The notes beneath the pieces were generated by a model. That model was not told where the DNA came from and searched no databases. It was given only the letters and a program-made list of their open reading frames with translations. A program made the translations under genes and the position numbers. From Terriglobia bacterium (GTDB lineage: Bacteria; Acidobacteriota; Terriglobia; Bryobacterales; Bryobacteraceae): a stretch of DNA of 40,569 nt. Shown here piece after piece: positions 8,699-17,477 of the stretch; within the stretch, counting starts at the first letter, position 1; each line of letters starts with the position of its first letter. The stretch lies in NCBI GenBank assembly GCA_020073365.1, contig JAIQFL010000068.1, forward strand, positions 1 to 40,569, read 5' to 3'.

Positions 8699-8959
8699 AT
8701 GGCATACGTTATCGCAGAACCCTGCATTGGTACCAAAGATACTGCTTGCGTCGACGCCTGCCCGGTCGATTGCATTCACCCGAAGAAGGATGAGCCCAAC
8801 TACGCGACTGAAGAGATGCTCTATATCGATCCGGTAGAGTGCATCGATTGTGGCGCGTGCGTGCCGGTCTGCCCGGTTTCGGCCATCTTCGCTCTCGACG
8901 ATCTGCCGGAAAAGTGGGCGGATTTCACACCTAGAAACGCTGCTTATTACGGCAAGTAG
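8699..8959 (+). CDS. 7Fe-type ferredoxin ([3Fe-4S][4Fe-4S])
   Basis: This is a soluble electron carrier of 86 residues. The first cysteine set is Cys9-x7-Cys17-x3-Cys21-Pro. This long spacing is typical of 7Fe/8Fe FdxA-type ferredoxins, in which one site binds a [3Fe-4S] cluster. The second set is the classic CIDCGACVPVCP (Cys48, 51, 54, 58). The short C-terminal tail (PEKWADFTPRNAAYYGK) is also typical. It stands alone, divergent from galU, with a candidate promoter at 8646-8674 and a hairpin after the stop. Partner enzymes are not apparent here. The family is certain; the cluster type is inferred from spacing. Confidence 0.93.
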   Translation: MAYVIAEPCIGTKDTACVDACPVDCIHPKKDEPNYATEEMLYIDPVECIDCGACVPVCPVSAIFALDDLPEKWADFTPRNAAYYGK

Positions 8960-8974
8960 ATTCCTGGAGGGTCA

Positions 8975-9001
8975 CCGGTAGGGAGCACCGTGCCCCTTAC
9001 C
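8975..9001 (+). terminator. Candidate hairpin after the ferredoxin gene
   Basis: About 16 bases after the ferredoxin stop, CGGTAGGG and CCCTTACCG can pair with one bulged base around a 10-base loop. No T-run follows, so this may be a structured 3' end rather than a classic intrinsic terminator. Confidence 0.35.
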
Positions 9002-9054
9002 GCGTTCCGGGGGCATGCGGGCGACCAATCTCCCAGCAAGCCCAAGAGTTGGCG

Positions 9055-9429
9055 CTAGCCGTCAAGGTCTGCTGCCCTGGAAATTTGGCGCTCCAAGTCG
9101 GCGGCCCACTTGGAGACCCGTTTCGCGCGCCAGGTAATTTGACCGTTCCGTATCTCCAGCATTGGCCGCCGGCGCAAACCGGAATTGTCGAAGACGACGC
9201 CCTCGTTCGCAAGGAGTAACGCTTCCGCCGCATTGGCCAGGCTTCGCTCATGCCGTATCCCCTGGTTTTGGCCTCGCGGCGCAGCGGACGCCGGATCGGC
9301 GGGATTCATCCGGCGGGCAATCTGATCCGGATCTACCAGGTTGGACTGGCGTTCGATGCTCAGAGATGCGGTGAGGGTGCTTTTTCCGGAGCCGTTCGGT
9401 CCCGCTATGACAGTGAGAACCGGATCGGC
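9055..9429 (-). pseudogene. Zeta-toxin-like P-loop kinase remnant with an internal deletion
   Basis: Immediately after the stop of the 77-residue gene, and in the same frame, the sequence reads VLTVIAGPNGSGKSTLTASL, a Walker A typical of zeta-toxin-like kinases, then NLVDPDQIARRMNPADPASAA. This is joined within about ten residues to RHERSLANAAEALLLANEG, VFDNSG and LEIRNGQITWRA, which belong to the C-terminal end of such kinases. The central 80 or so residues (substrate site and lid) seem to be missing. There is no ATG, GTG or TTG before the P-loop; the first ATG (9309) lies after it. Lost start and missing core mark it as decayed. The deletion size is an estimate from memory of the family. 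Confidence 0.65.
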
Positions 9430-9663
9430 TCAGGCAGCGGCGGCAGGCAACTCGCGCACGATTTCGTAGTTTTGGTCGCGAGGTGCGCCAGAAATGAAAC
9501 GGATCTCGAACCGCTTCCCATCCGGCTGCTCCAAAACGTATCGGCCGTCTTCATCTTCAAAGATAACCGGATGACCTTGCTTCAGAGCGTCCTGCCGGGC
9601 ACGATCCCACGCAACCTCGGCTGCCTCAACGAATTCGTCTTTGAGGATATCCAATTCATCCAT
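9430..9663 (-). CDS. Small protein upstream of a zeta-like kinase remnant, possible antitoxin-like partner
   Basis: The 77-residue acidic protein begins with a predicted helix (MDELDILKDEFVEAAEVAWDRA) and continues with HPVIFEDEDGRYVLEQPDGKRFEIRF, a beta hairpin-like segment. The family is not named. Small genes with a helix plus a GRYVxExPDG-type strand often sit directly upstream of stand-alone zeta-like kinases in environmental bacteria, so a toxin-antitoxin or regulatory partner role is possible; this is inference from position. Its stop codon directly abuts the kinase remnant in the same frame. The SD before ATG 9663 is weak. Confidence 0.5.
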   Translation of the reverse strand: MDELDILKDEFVEAAEVAWDRARQDALKQGHPVIFEDEDGRYVLEQPDGKRFEIRFISGAPRDQNYEIVRELPAAAA

Positions 9664-9703
9664 AGAACGTAATCTGATTATCGCTCAGCGGGGCCCGCCC
9701 GCC

Positions 9704-10067
9704 CTACGGCCGGTAGGTCGCGCTGGCCGTATCGGTCTCCCAAAGCCGGATCGCTCCCACCCTGACCCCCTGCCGGGTCTTGAGCCCCTCGCTCACTTCA
9801 TCGTAGATGTACTTGGCCATGTTCTCGGCCGACGGATTCAGCACATCGAAAGGCGGGAACTCGTTCAGCCACTGGTGATCCATGCGGTCGAGCACCCCAT
9901 GCACCACCTTTTTCAGCTCCACGAAATCCACCAGCAACCCGATGGGGTCCAGTTCCGGGCCTTCGAGTGTCACCTGGCACCGGTAATTGTGGCCGTGCAC
10001 GTTTTCGCACTTCCCGCGATAGTTCCGCAGGGCGTGGCCGGCCGCGAATGTCTCTTCAATCGTGACT

Positions 10068-10075
<8 letters not shown>
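9704..10075 (-). CDS. queD: 6-carboxy-5,6,7,8-tetrahydropterin synthase (QueD/PTPS family)
   Basis: QueD converts dihydroneopterin triphosphate to 6-carboxytetrahydropterin for queuosine or other 7-deazaguanines. The 123-residue protein has all family landmarks: zinc ligands His14, His27 and His29 (CENVHGHNY), nucleophile Cys23, the catalytic Asp66-His67 pair in RMDHQWLN, NPSAENMAKYI, and the pterin-anchoring Glu113 in LWETDTASATY. Its start overlaps the last 8 bases of the upstream helicase gene, so the two are probably cotranscribed. queC and queE are not nearby, and 6-pyruvoyl-tetrahydropterin synthase activity cannot be excluded from sequence alone. Confidence 0.92.
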
Positions 10076-11999
<1,924 letters not shown>

Positions 12000-12080
12000 C
12001 GGTTGCTTTGATTCTATCAGGGGGCGAAACGGGGGACGGCGAGACGGGCAAAACAGGGGCACAGTGGAGGAGAGGTCACC

Positions 12081-13256
12081 GTGATCATCACAAAGGTCGA
12101 GGCATCCGGATATCGGTGCTTGCGGGATGTTAAGCAGGAATTGCAGCCGTACCAAATTCTCGTGGGACCGAATGGTAGCGGGAAATCGGCGTTCCTGGAT
12201 GTGATTGGGTTCTTGGCCGATCTGGTTACACGTGGCCTCAAAGAGGCAGTGTTCAAGCGGACGGAGAATTTCTATGATCTGGTCTGGGGGCGGACTGGCA
12301 GGTCGTTTAGCCTAGCCTTCGAAGCCGGGTCGCCTCAGGAGAATGATCGCAATTTGCATCCTTCGGCCGGGCTGATCAGATACGAGGTCGAGGCAAAGAT
12401 TGATGCGAATGACGATGAGATCGCGATTTCAAGCGAGCGAGTGACGGTTACTGACGCCTCGGGGAATCAGGTGCCTGTATATGTGAATGACGGGAGGACA
12501 TCCTCGTTTGCCGGCAAGCTAGATCTTGGTGGGCGGCTCCTCTTGAATCTGCCCCGGGACCGCTCATGTCTTTTCGTCCTTAGCAGTCTGGAAATCGAGG
12601 AGCCTGCATTGCTGTCGGTGGTGTCGCTGACCGACCTTCTGATCGATGGCGGCGTCAAGACCGTCGCTCTCGAAAGCGCATCACTACTGAAGCCAAGCTC
12701 ACCAGTTGCTGGTTCGTCGGCCGTCTACGACGGATCCGAGTTGGCCCGTCGGGTAGCTCAACTCCAGGAATCCTCACATGAAGCCTTCAAGTCCTGGGTC
12801 GAACACGTTCAGACTGGAATCCCCGATCTGGTCGATATCCGACCTATGTTGTGTCCCGAAGACAGACGCCGCTATCTGATGGTTCAGTACGCCGGTGGCG
12901 TCGAAGTGCCCCAGTGGATGGTCTCGGATGGAACCCTTCGCCTCCTGGCTCTTACCCTTCTTGCCTACCTCCCCGATTTTCATGGCGTGTACCTGGTCGA
13001 GGAACCGGAGATCGGCTTGCATCCCACGGCCATCGAGACGGTAATGCAGTCCCTCTCCTCCGTCTACGATGGCCAGGTGCTCATCACGAGTCACTCGCCG
13101 CTTGTTCTCAGCCTGCCCCGGCCCAACCAGTTGCTGTGCTTCCAGAAGACTGAGAACGGCACCACGATCATACCGGGGAATGAACACCCCATGTTGAGCC
13201 AGTGGAAATCGGGCGTCAACATCACGGACTTGTTTGCGGCTGGAGTCCTCGGTTGA
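12081..13256 (+). CDS. ABC/OLD-like AAA ATPase, probable defence protein
   Basis: The 391-residue protein is an SMC/RecF/OLD-type ATPase. Walker A is VGPNGSGKS (residues 28-36), an ABC-like signature SDGTLRLLAL lies at 283-292, Walker B VYLVEEPEIGLHP at 303-315, and the switch TSHSP at 337-341. The GTG start has an excellent SD (GGAGG). The gene ends in a TTGA overlap with a second gene whose first 80 residues look like the usual small partner of this ATPase. Such pairs occur in anti-phage loci; I recall a similar pair (MAD3/MAD4) in methylation-associated defence systems, but no methyltransferase lies here and I could not test this. With its partner broken, function is doubtful. Confidence 0.75.
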   Translation: MIITKVEASGYRCLRDVKQELQPYQILVGPNGSGKSAFLDVIGFLADLVTRGLKEAVFKRTENFYDLVWGRTGRSFSLAFEAGSPQENDRNLHPSAGLIRYEVEAKIDANDDEIAISSERVTVTDASGNQVPVYVNDGRTSSFAGKLDLGGRLLLNLPRDRSCLFVLSSLEIEEPALLSVVSLTDLLIDGGVKTVALESASLLKPSSPVAGSSAVYDGSELARRVAQLQESSHEAFKSWVEHVQTGIPDLVDIRPMLCPEDRRRYLMVQYAGGVEVPQWMVSDGTLRLLALTLLAYLPDFHGVYLVEEPEIGLHPTAIETVMQSLSSVYDGQVLITSHSPLVLSLPRPNQLLCFQKTENGTTIIPGNEHPMLSQWKSGVNITDLFAAGVLG

Positions 13257-13492
13257 TCGCGGGCATCCCTAAGCCGCTGGTCATCCTCACGGCCGACCAG
13301 AATGCGCAGTTCGCGATTCAGGCGCTTATCCGCCGGCCTGCTGATCTCGGAATCCGCCCCATCGAGTTCGATTGCTACCCGCATCCGGGGCACGACAGCG
13401 GTGTCTACAAAAGGGCGCACGAGTTCTTGAGGGCGTTCCTCAAGTGGGATCACGCTCTCGTAGTGTTCGACCGTGAAGGCTGTGGACATGAT

Positions 13493-13822
13493 AGCTTTCT
13501 ATACCAGGCAGCGAGTTGGAAGACGGCGCGCCGCGTGGTGGCCAAGGTGGAGTTCCACTTTGGTGAATTGTTCCCGCGAGTGGGATTCATTGTGACGAGC
13601 CTGGAGACCGAGAGCCGGGCGGTGGTGCGGTTCTACAACAAGCGGGGGACGGCCGAGCAGTGGATCAAAGAGGGCAAGCAGGCAGTGAAGATGACCCGGC
13701 TGAGTGGCCATCGGTTCCGATCCAATGAAGTGCGGCTGTGGCTGAGCGTGATGGCCTACAACCTGGGGAACCTGTGGCGGCGGCTGGTGCTGCCGAAGAC
13801 GATCGACTACTGGTCGCTGACC
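13493..13822 (+). mobile_element. IS1380-family transposase fragment (C-terminal DDE portion)
   Basis: The translation has SFLYQAASWKTARRVVAKVE, GELFPRVGFIVTSLE, SRAVVRFYNKRGTAEQWIKE, KMTRLSGHRFRSNEVRLWL and AYNLGNLWRRLVLP, which I recognise as the C-terminal catalytic region of IS1380-family transposases. The conserved YNKRGTAEQWIKEGK carries the third acidic residue of the DDE triad. Only about 110 of the usual 450 or so residues remain. The first two Asp residues, the N-terminus and the last part are absent. Terminal inverted repeats were not found. It is a dead fragment fused to the preceding gene. Confidence 0.8.
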
Positions 13823-13887
13823 AGAGGCAAAGGTGGCTCCCGGGGGAAAATTGTAACTTGCAGGATCAAGAGAATGGCGGCTGGGTG

Positions 13888-13893
13888 TATACT
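13888..13893 (+). promoter_or_regulatory. Candidate -10 element upstream of the FGE/TonB-C gene
   Basis: TATACT, preceded by GGTG, lies in the tail after the IS1380 fragment and about 80 bases before the SD and ATG of the next gene. A -35 at proper spacing is not clear. The same GTGTATACTG string precedes the esterase gene near 28230, which supports its use as a promoter element. Confidence 0.3.
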
Positions 13894-13972
13894 GAACCGT
13901 TCTGGAGAACCAAAATGGAAATCCCAGTTTTAGTACTTCTCACTGAGTGCTCTCGGTAGGAGGTTGATGGGG

Positions 13973-15532
13973 ATGCGTTTGCGCCACTGTCCGTTCGCTC
14001 TGCTGCTGTGTTCGCTCTTTGCTCAGACCCGTACGCCACATACAGCCGAATTCTGGGTCAACCCGAAGGATGGTTTGCGTTATGTCTGGGTCCCTCCGGG
14101 CAATTATCAGATGGGATGCTCGCCGGGGGATGCGGATTGTTCGGATGACCAGAAGCCCGCGCATCCGGTGGCCATCCGCGAAGGGTTCTGGATGGGAGAG
14201 ACCGAGGCACCGGTGGATGCGTTTTCGCGATTCGTGAAGGCAACGGGTGGCAACATGCCCCGTCAACCGGGGGGCACCACGGAAGATTCCAGGCAACCCG
14301 TTGTCAACGTAAATTGGCGCATGGCGGAATCCTATTGTCTCTGGGCTGGGGGACGCCTTCCGTCAGAAGCGGAGTGGGAATGGGCGGCGCGCGGGGGCAC
14401 AAGCGGCGCCCGCTACGGCGCCGTGGCGGAAATTGCCTGGTTTACTCACAACAGCGGGAAAGCTCCGATCGATGGCGACACGCTATTTCGCGCGGGTCCG
14501 GAACGTTATGAGCAGGCACTGATCGCCAATGCCAACCGAGCGCACCCGGTGGGACAAAAACGGCCGAATGCGTACGGCCTGTTCGACATGCTGGGCAACG
14601 TGATGGAGTGGACCGACGATCATTACCAGCGCTACGATGCGCAGCCGCACACGGTGGTCTACACCCCACCGCGCCGGTTTGACTACGTAGTTCGCGGAGG
14701 CGACTTTGGCACGATTGCGCGCTACCTGACGGCCTCGTACCGCGTGAACAGTGTCGCCGGAGCCGGCAACGAACGGACGGGATTCCGCTGCATCGCGCGT
14801 CCCTTGGAGACACCGGTCCCCTCGGTGGCCGGGACCCGTTGGCGATTCAGCGAGATGGACTCAACGGTGGAATTTCTCCGCGACGGGACAGCGCGTTTCA
14901 ACACAGCCAGCGCGCCTGGACACTGGCGACAGGACGGTGGGCAGCTTATCATCGATGCCGGCGGTGGCGCTCAGTGGGCGCTGACGATCAACGGAGATGC
15001 GATGCAGGGGGTGATCCGTGCGGCGATCGGGGGGCGCGTACAGGAGTTTCCCGGGCAGACGTGGCTAAGCCGGATGAGCGACACGAGTACCCCGCGGCAG
15101 CCGGCCCCGTCCAGCGGCGGAATCCCCGGGGGAGTGGCCGGGGGGGCCCCCGGCGCCGTTGTCGGTGGGGTTCTGGGGTCGGTTCCCGCGGTTGCTCCAC
15201 CACCACCACCGCCGCGAAAGATCGAACAACGGCCGGGCGTCCAGCGAATCCGGGTCGGCGGCATTGTTCAGCAGGGCAAGCTGATTCAACAGACGCCCCC
15301 AGAGTATCCGCCGCTGGCCAAGCAGGCTCGCATTTCGGGAGTGGTGAAGCTTCACGCAATCATCGGCACGGATGGCACGATCACCAATCTCCAGGTGGTC
15401 AGCGGGCACCCTCTGCTGGCGCCCGCAGCCGTCGAAGCGGCGAAGCAATGGCGGTATCAGCCCACGACCGTCAATGGCGAAGTGGTCGAGGTCGAAACGG
15501 ACATCGATGTGAACTTCACTCTATCCAAGTGA
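13973..15532 (+). CDS. Exported FGE-sulfatase domain protein with a TonB C-terminal domain
   Basis: The 519-residue protein is a fusion. A signal peptide (HCPFALLLCSLFAQT) leads into an FGE-sulfatase/SUMF1 domain, residues about 26-280, with WVPPGNYQMGC, GFWMGETE, VNWRMAESYCLWAGGRLPSE, YGLFDMLGNVMEWT, VVRGGDF and ERTGFRCIA. A small beta-rich region follows (about 285-370, GTRWRFSEMDSTVEFLRDG), then a Gly/Pro-rich linker ending in a proline run, then a TonB-C domain in the last 95 residues (YPPLAKQARISG, GHPLLAPAAVEAAKQWRYQP). ATG 13973 is preferred because TAGGAGG lies 9 bases upstream. It may act in the periplasm, modifying or binding a protein and contacting envelope partners; the substrate is unknown. 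Domain calls are strong; the joint function is inference. Confidence 0.88.
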   Translation: MRLRHCPFALLLCSLFAQTRTPHTAEFWVNPKDGLRYVWVPPGNYQMGCSPGDADCSDDQKPAHPVAIREGFWMGETEAPVDAFSRFVKATGGNMPRQPGGTTEDSRQPVVNVNWRMAESYCLWAGGRLPSEAEWEWAARGGTSGARYGAVAEIAWFTHNSGKAPIDGDTLFRAGPERYEQALIANANRAHPVGQKRPNAYGLFDMLGNVMEWTDDHYQRYDAQPHTVVYTPPRRFDYVVRGGDFGTIARYLTASYRVNSVAGAGNERTGFRCIARPLETPVPSVAGTRWRFSEMDSTVEFLRDGTARFNTASAPGHWRQDGGQLIIDAGGGAQWALTINGDAMQGVIRAAIGGRVQEFPGQTWLSRMSDTSTPRQPAPSSGGIPGGVAGGAPGAVVGGVLGSVPAVAPPPPPPRKIEQRPGVQRIRVGGIVQQGKLIQQTPPEYPPLAKQARISGVVKLHAIIGTDGTITNLQVVSGHPLLAPAAVEAAKQWRYQPTTVNGEVVEVETDIDVNFTLSK

Positions 15533-15544
15533 AGTTACCGTTGG

Positions 15545-15719
15545 CCGAATTCCTCACCACGCTTTTTGCCTATAAGATTCTGCCCAGTCTTACTTTGATC
15601 TTCGGCATCCGCTATGACATTCTGAAGCCGCCGGTGGAAAAGTACGGGCGGCTGGCTGCGTTCATCCCATCGCTGGGCAGGCGCTCGCCAGCGATGCCAC
15701 GGTGCCGAATCTGGTCTAA
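15545..15719 (+). pseudogene. TonB-dependent receptor remnant (Oar-like barrel fragment)
   Basis: Just after the FGE/TonB-C gene, one frame reads YKILPSLTLIFGIRYDILK and PPVEKYGRLAAFIPSLG, typical of the barrel strand region of large acidobacterial Oar-like TonB receptors. After SLG the frame breaks, and the next frame continues QALASDATVPNLV before a stop, which again fits such receptors. Only about 55 residues survive, with no start and no SD, so this is a relic. It overlaps the 3' end of the convergent Fic/Doc-like gene by 4 bases. Confidence 0.6.
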
Positions 15720-16063
15720 AAGCCTCTCAGCCCGCGCGCGATCTCGGCCACATCCCGCAATTCACCGATGGCCACCAGCCGCACGGTCTCGCGCATGTCC
15801 GGCTCCAAAGCCCCCGTGAAAATGTTGTTGCGCTTCTGGAAGAGCTTGGCGGCTGCCAACGCGGTGCGCTTATTCCCGTTGTCGAAGAGGTGGCCGCCGG
15901 CGATACTTCGAACCACGGTGGCTACCGGTTCCCAGAAACCGGTCACATAGCGGGCCGACATGAATACGGAATCGACCGTGCTATTCATTTCGTGCGTCCC
16001 GCCAAAGGATCGATTGATCTCCCGCAACTCGTCGGCTGAAACTTTCAGCAGCATCGTCGACAT
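15716..16063 (-). CDS. Fic/Doc-like protein with an Asn in place of the motif acid
   Basis: Fic/Doc proteins transfer AMP or phosphate to target proteins, often as toxins. The 115-residue protein has the motif GGHLFDNGNKRTALAAAKLF with His58, Phe60, Gly63, Asn64, Lys65 and Arg66, i.e. the Doc-type HxFxxGNKR loop. The usual Asp/Glu that binds Mg2+ is Asn62 here, although Asp61 sits next to it. An upstream helix EINRSFGGTHEMNSTVDS is also Fic/Doc-like. A GAGGGG lies just before ATG 16063. The 114-base gap upstream holds no evident antitoxin gene. It may be an inactive or variant member. The family call is strong; the activity is uncertain. Confidence 0.78.
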   Translation of the reverse strand: MSTMLLKVSADELREINRSFGGTHEMNSTVDSVFMSARYVTGFWEPVATVVRSIAGGHLFDNGNKRTALAAAKLFQKRNNIFTGALEPDMRETVRLVAIGELRDVAEIARGLRGF

Positions 16064-16177
16064 GTTTGCCCCTCGCGGGTATGCCCGCGCCCAGCAGGTA
16101 TTTTACCTCAGCGGCAACCTGGTTCATGGCAACGCCCGGCGACGGCGGATCGCACCCACTTGGCAAGCGCGTTGACA

Positions 16178-16609
16178 CTACAGGATCTCTTCGATCCTCT
16201 TGCGTAATTCCGCCGAGAGCCTGGGGCTCTCTCCGCCGGTCGACACGGCGATCTGCACACTGCCGCGCTCAACGCGCGCCGGCACAATGAAGCCGCACTC
16301 CTCGGCGGAATCGGCGATGTTGGCGAAAACGCCCTTACCCTTGGCGGCGATTCCGATGCGGTGATTGGTCAAGCGGTCGTCGGTGGCGGCGAACGCCAGC
16401 AGGCAGCCGCCCAGGTCCGAGGCGCGAAAGCGTCGCTCGACCATCCGCACCGGCAGGGTTTCGAATTCCGGCTCCCACTCGGGAGCGACCACGGTGATAC
16501 GCGCCCCGGCTTCCAGCAGTCCTTTGGTTTTTCGCAGCGCGACCTTGCCGGCACCCACCACCAGCACCGGCTTGTCTTTCAGATCGAGAAATATGGGGTA
16601 GTGTCTCAA
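16178..16609 (-). CDS. Siroheme synthase N-terminal-like precorrin-2 dehydrogenase (short)
   Basis: This protein would oxidise precorrin-2 to sirohydrochlorin with NAD+ in siroheme or heme synthesis. The 143-residue protein starts at TTG with RHYPIFLDLKDKPVLVVG. The Rossmann motif is VVGAGKVALRKTKGLLEAGA, and NIADSAEECGFIVPARVERG and VSTGGESPRLSAELRKRIE are the characteristic central segments. Met8/CysG-N proteins usually run to 200 residues or more with a helical dimerisation and ferrochelatase tail. Here the chain stops after the LRKRIEE helix, so ferrochelatase activity is probably absent. No ATG or strong SD is present. It lies between Fic/Doc and Pal, all on the minus strand but with gaps over 110 bases. 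Confidence 0.82.
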   Translation of the reverse strand: MRHYPIFLDLKDKPVLVVGAGKVALRKTKGLLEAGARITVVAPEWEPEFETLPVRMVERRFRASDLGGCLLAFAATDDRLTNHRIGIAAKGKGVFANIADSAEECGFIVPARVERGSVQIAVSTGGESPRLSAELRKRIEEIL

Positions 16610-16764
16610 GCCAAGAATGTAACACGCTGGGGCGGTGGGAATTCCATCAGTAGGGGTCCTCGCTGGATATGGTTAGGTCCAGAAGGTACTCCGCCCTCCG
16701 CGGACCTTGGAGTCCGCCCTTGAGGTCCGGCCCACCTGAGGGATCCACCGCGGTGGTGCGTGCT

Positions 16765-17364
16765 TCAACGCGCCTGCGCCACTGCCACGATGTGAATCCG
16801 CCGGTTTCTCTGCCAGCACGCTTCGTCCTGCTCCTGACAAACCGGCTTTTCTTTCCCGTAGCTGACCACTCCAAGCTGTTGGCCGGGGATCCCGACCTGC
16901 ACCAGGTAGCTCTTGGCCGCTTCCGCCCGCGCTTCGCCGAGCACTATATTGTACTCTGCCGAGCCTCGCTCGTCGCAGTGGCCTTCGATGGTCAGCTTGT
17001 AATCCGGATAATCCCTCAGAATGTCGCGCAGCTCCGTTGAATCGGCTTCGAGCGCCTTAATCGCATCGGGCCGCAGCGTGTGCTTGTTGTAGTCGAAATA
17101 GGCGTCCTCAATCCTCGCCAGAAGTTGATCGATGCGCGCCCGCGTGGCGGCATTCGGCATGTTCGACCTGGGCGTGGATGCTACTGGAACCGGCGTGCTC
17201 TCCTGGCGCCGCGGCGGGGTGGCTGCCGGGGTGCTGGGTGCGCTGGCCGCGGTTTGCTGCGGCGGAGCAGGCGTGGCCGCCGCTACCTTCTTCTTCGCAC
17301 ACCCGGCGACGATCATCGATAGAGTCGCGATGCCGATCACGACCAGTTCGCGAGAATTCTTCAT
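16765..17364 (-). CDS. pal: Peptidoglycan-associated lipoprotein (OmpA-like domain)
   Basis: Pal tethers the outer membrane to peptidoglycan as part of the Tol-Pal system. The 199-residue precursor has a lipoprotein signal with lipobox IVAGC (Cys22), so the mature protein is lipidated. An Ala/Pro-rich spacer runs to about residue 75. The OmpA-like domain follows, with AYFDYNKHTLRPDA, YKLTIEGHCDERGSAEYN, the A-R-A helix LGEARAEAAKSYLV, VSYGKEKPV and RNRRIHIV. The HCDERGSAEYN motif is diagnostic of Pal rather than OmpA. tolA/B/Q/R genes are not in view. It is divergent from the histidine kinase gene. The assignment is strong. Confidence 0.9.
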   Translation of the reverse strand: MKNSRELVVIGIATLSMIVAGCAKKKVAAATPAPPQQTAASAPSTPAATPPRRQESTPVPVASTPRSNMPNAATRARIDQLLARIEDAYFDYNKHTLRPDAIKALEADSTELRDILRDYPDYKLTIEGHCDERGSAEYNIVLGEARAEAAKSYLVQVGIPGQQLGVVSYGKEKPVCQEQDEACWQRNRRIHIVAVAQAR

Positions 17365-17477
17365 GTCAACTACCCTCCTGTTTATTCATATCGTCTTTTG
17401 GCTCCGGATTGAATCCTGTCCAGACAGGATTCGGGTACCCTGCCGGTTTGACTACACTGGAATGGAGAGGTAGTGGT

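Larger units (their letters stand above)
13253..13933 (+). pseudogene. Broken ATPase-partner gene fused in frame to an IS1380-family transposase fragment
   Basis: A TTG at 13253 overlaps the ATPase stop by 4 bases and opens IAGIPKPLVILTADQNAQF, followed by IRPIEFDCYPHPGHDSGV and HALVVFDREGCGHD. The last has the hydrophobic strand plus acidic loop seen in TOPRIM-like or nuclease-like partners of such ATPases. At about residue 80 (near 13493) the sequence switches to IS1380-type transposase, and from about 13823 to unrelated sequence ending WKSQF. The frame stays open across both junctions, giving a 226-residue chimera. The true partner is probably longer and its C-terminal half is lost, so I treat it as a pseudogene, although a chimeric protein could still be made. 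Confidence 0.75.

Noticed and set aside
12081..13256. Complete methylation-associated defence system
   Set aside because: Only an ATPase and a broken partner are present; no methyltransferase, kinase or nuclease genes adjoin.
15100..15200. Gly/Pro-rich GC run as a repeat element
   Set aside because: It is the in-frame linker of the FGE/TonB-C protein, typical of this protein class.
16064..16177. Antitoxin gene upstream of the Fic/Doc-like gene
   Set aside because: The short minus-strand frame there overlaps the toxin gene, has no SD and no antitoxin-like motif.
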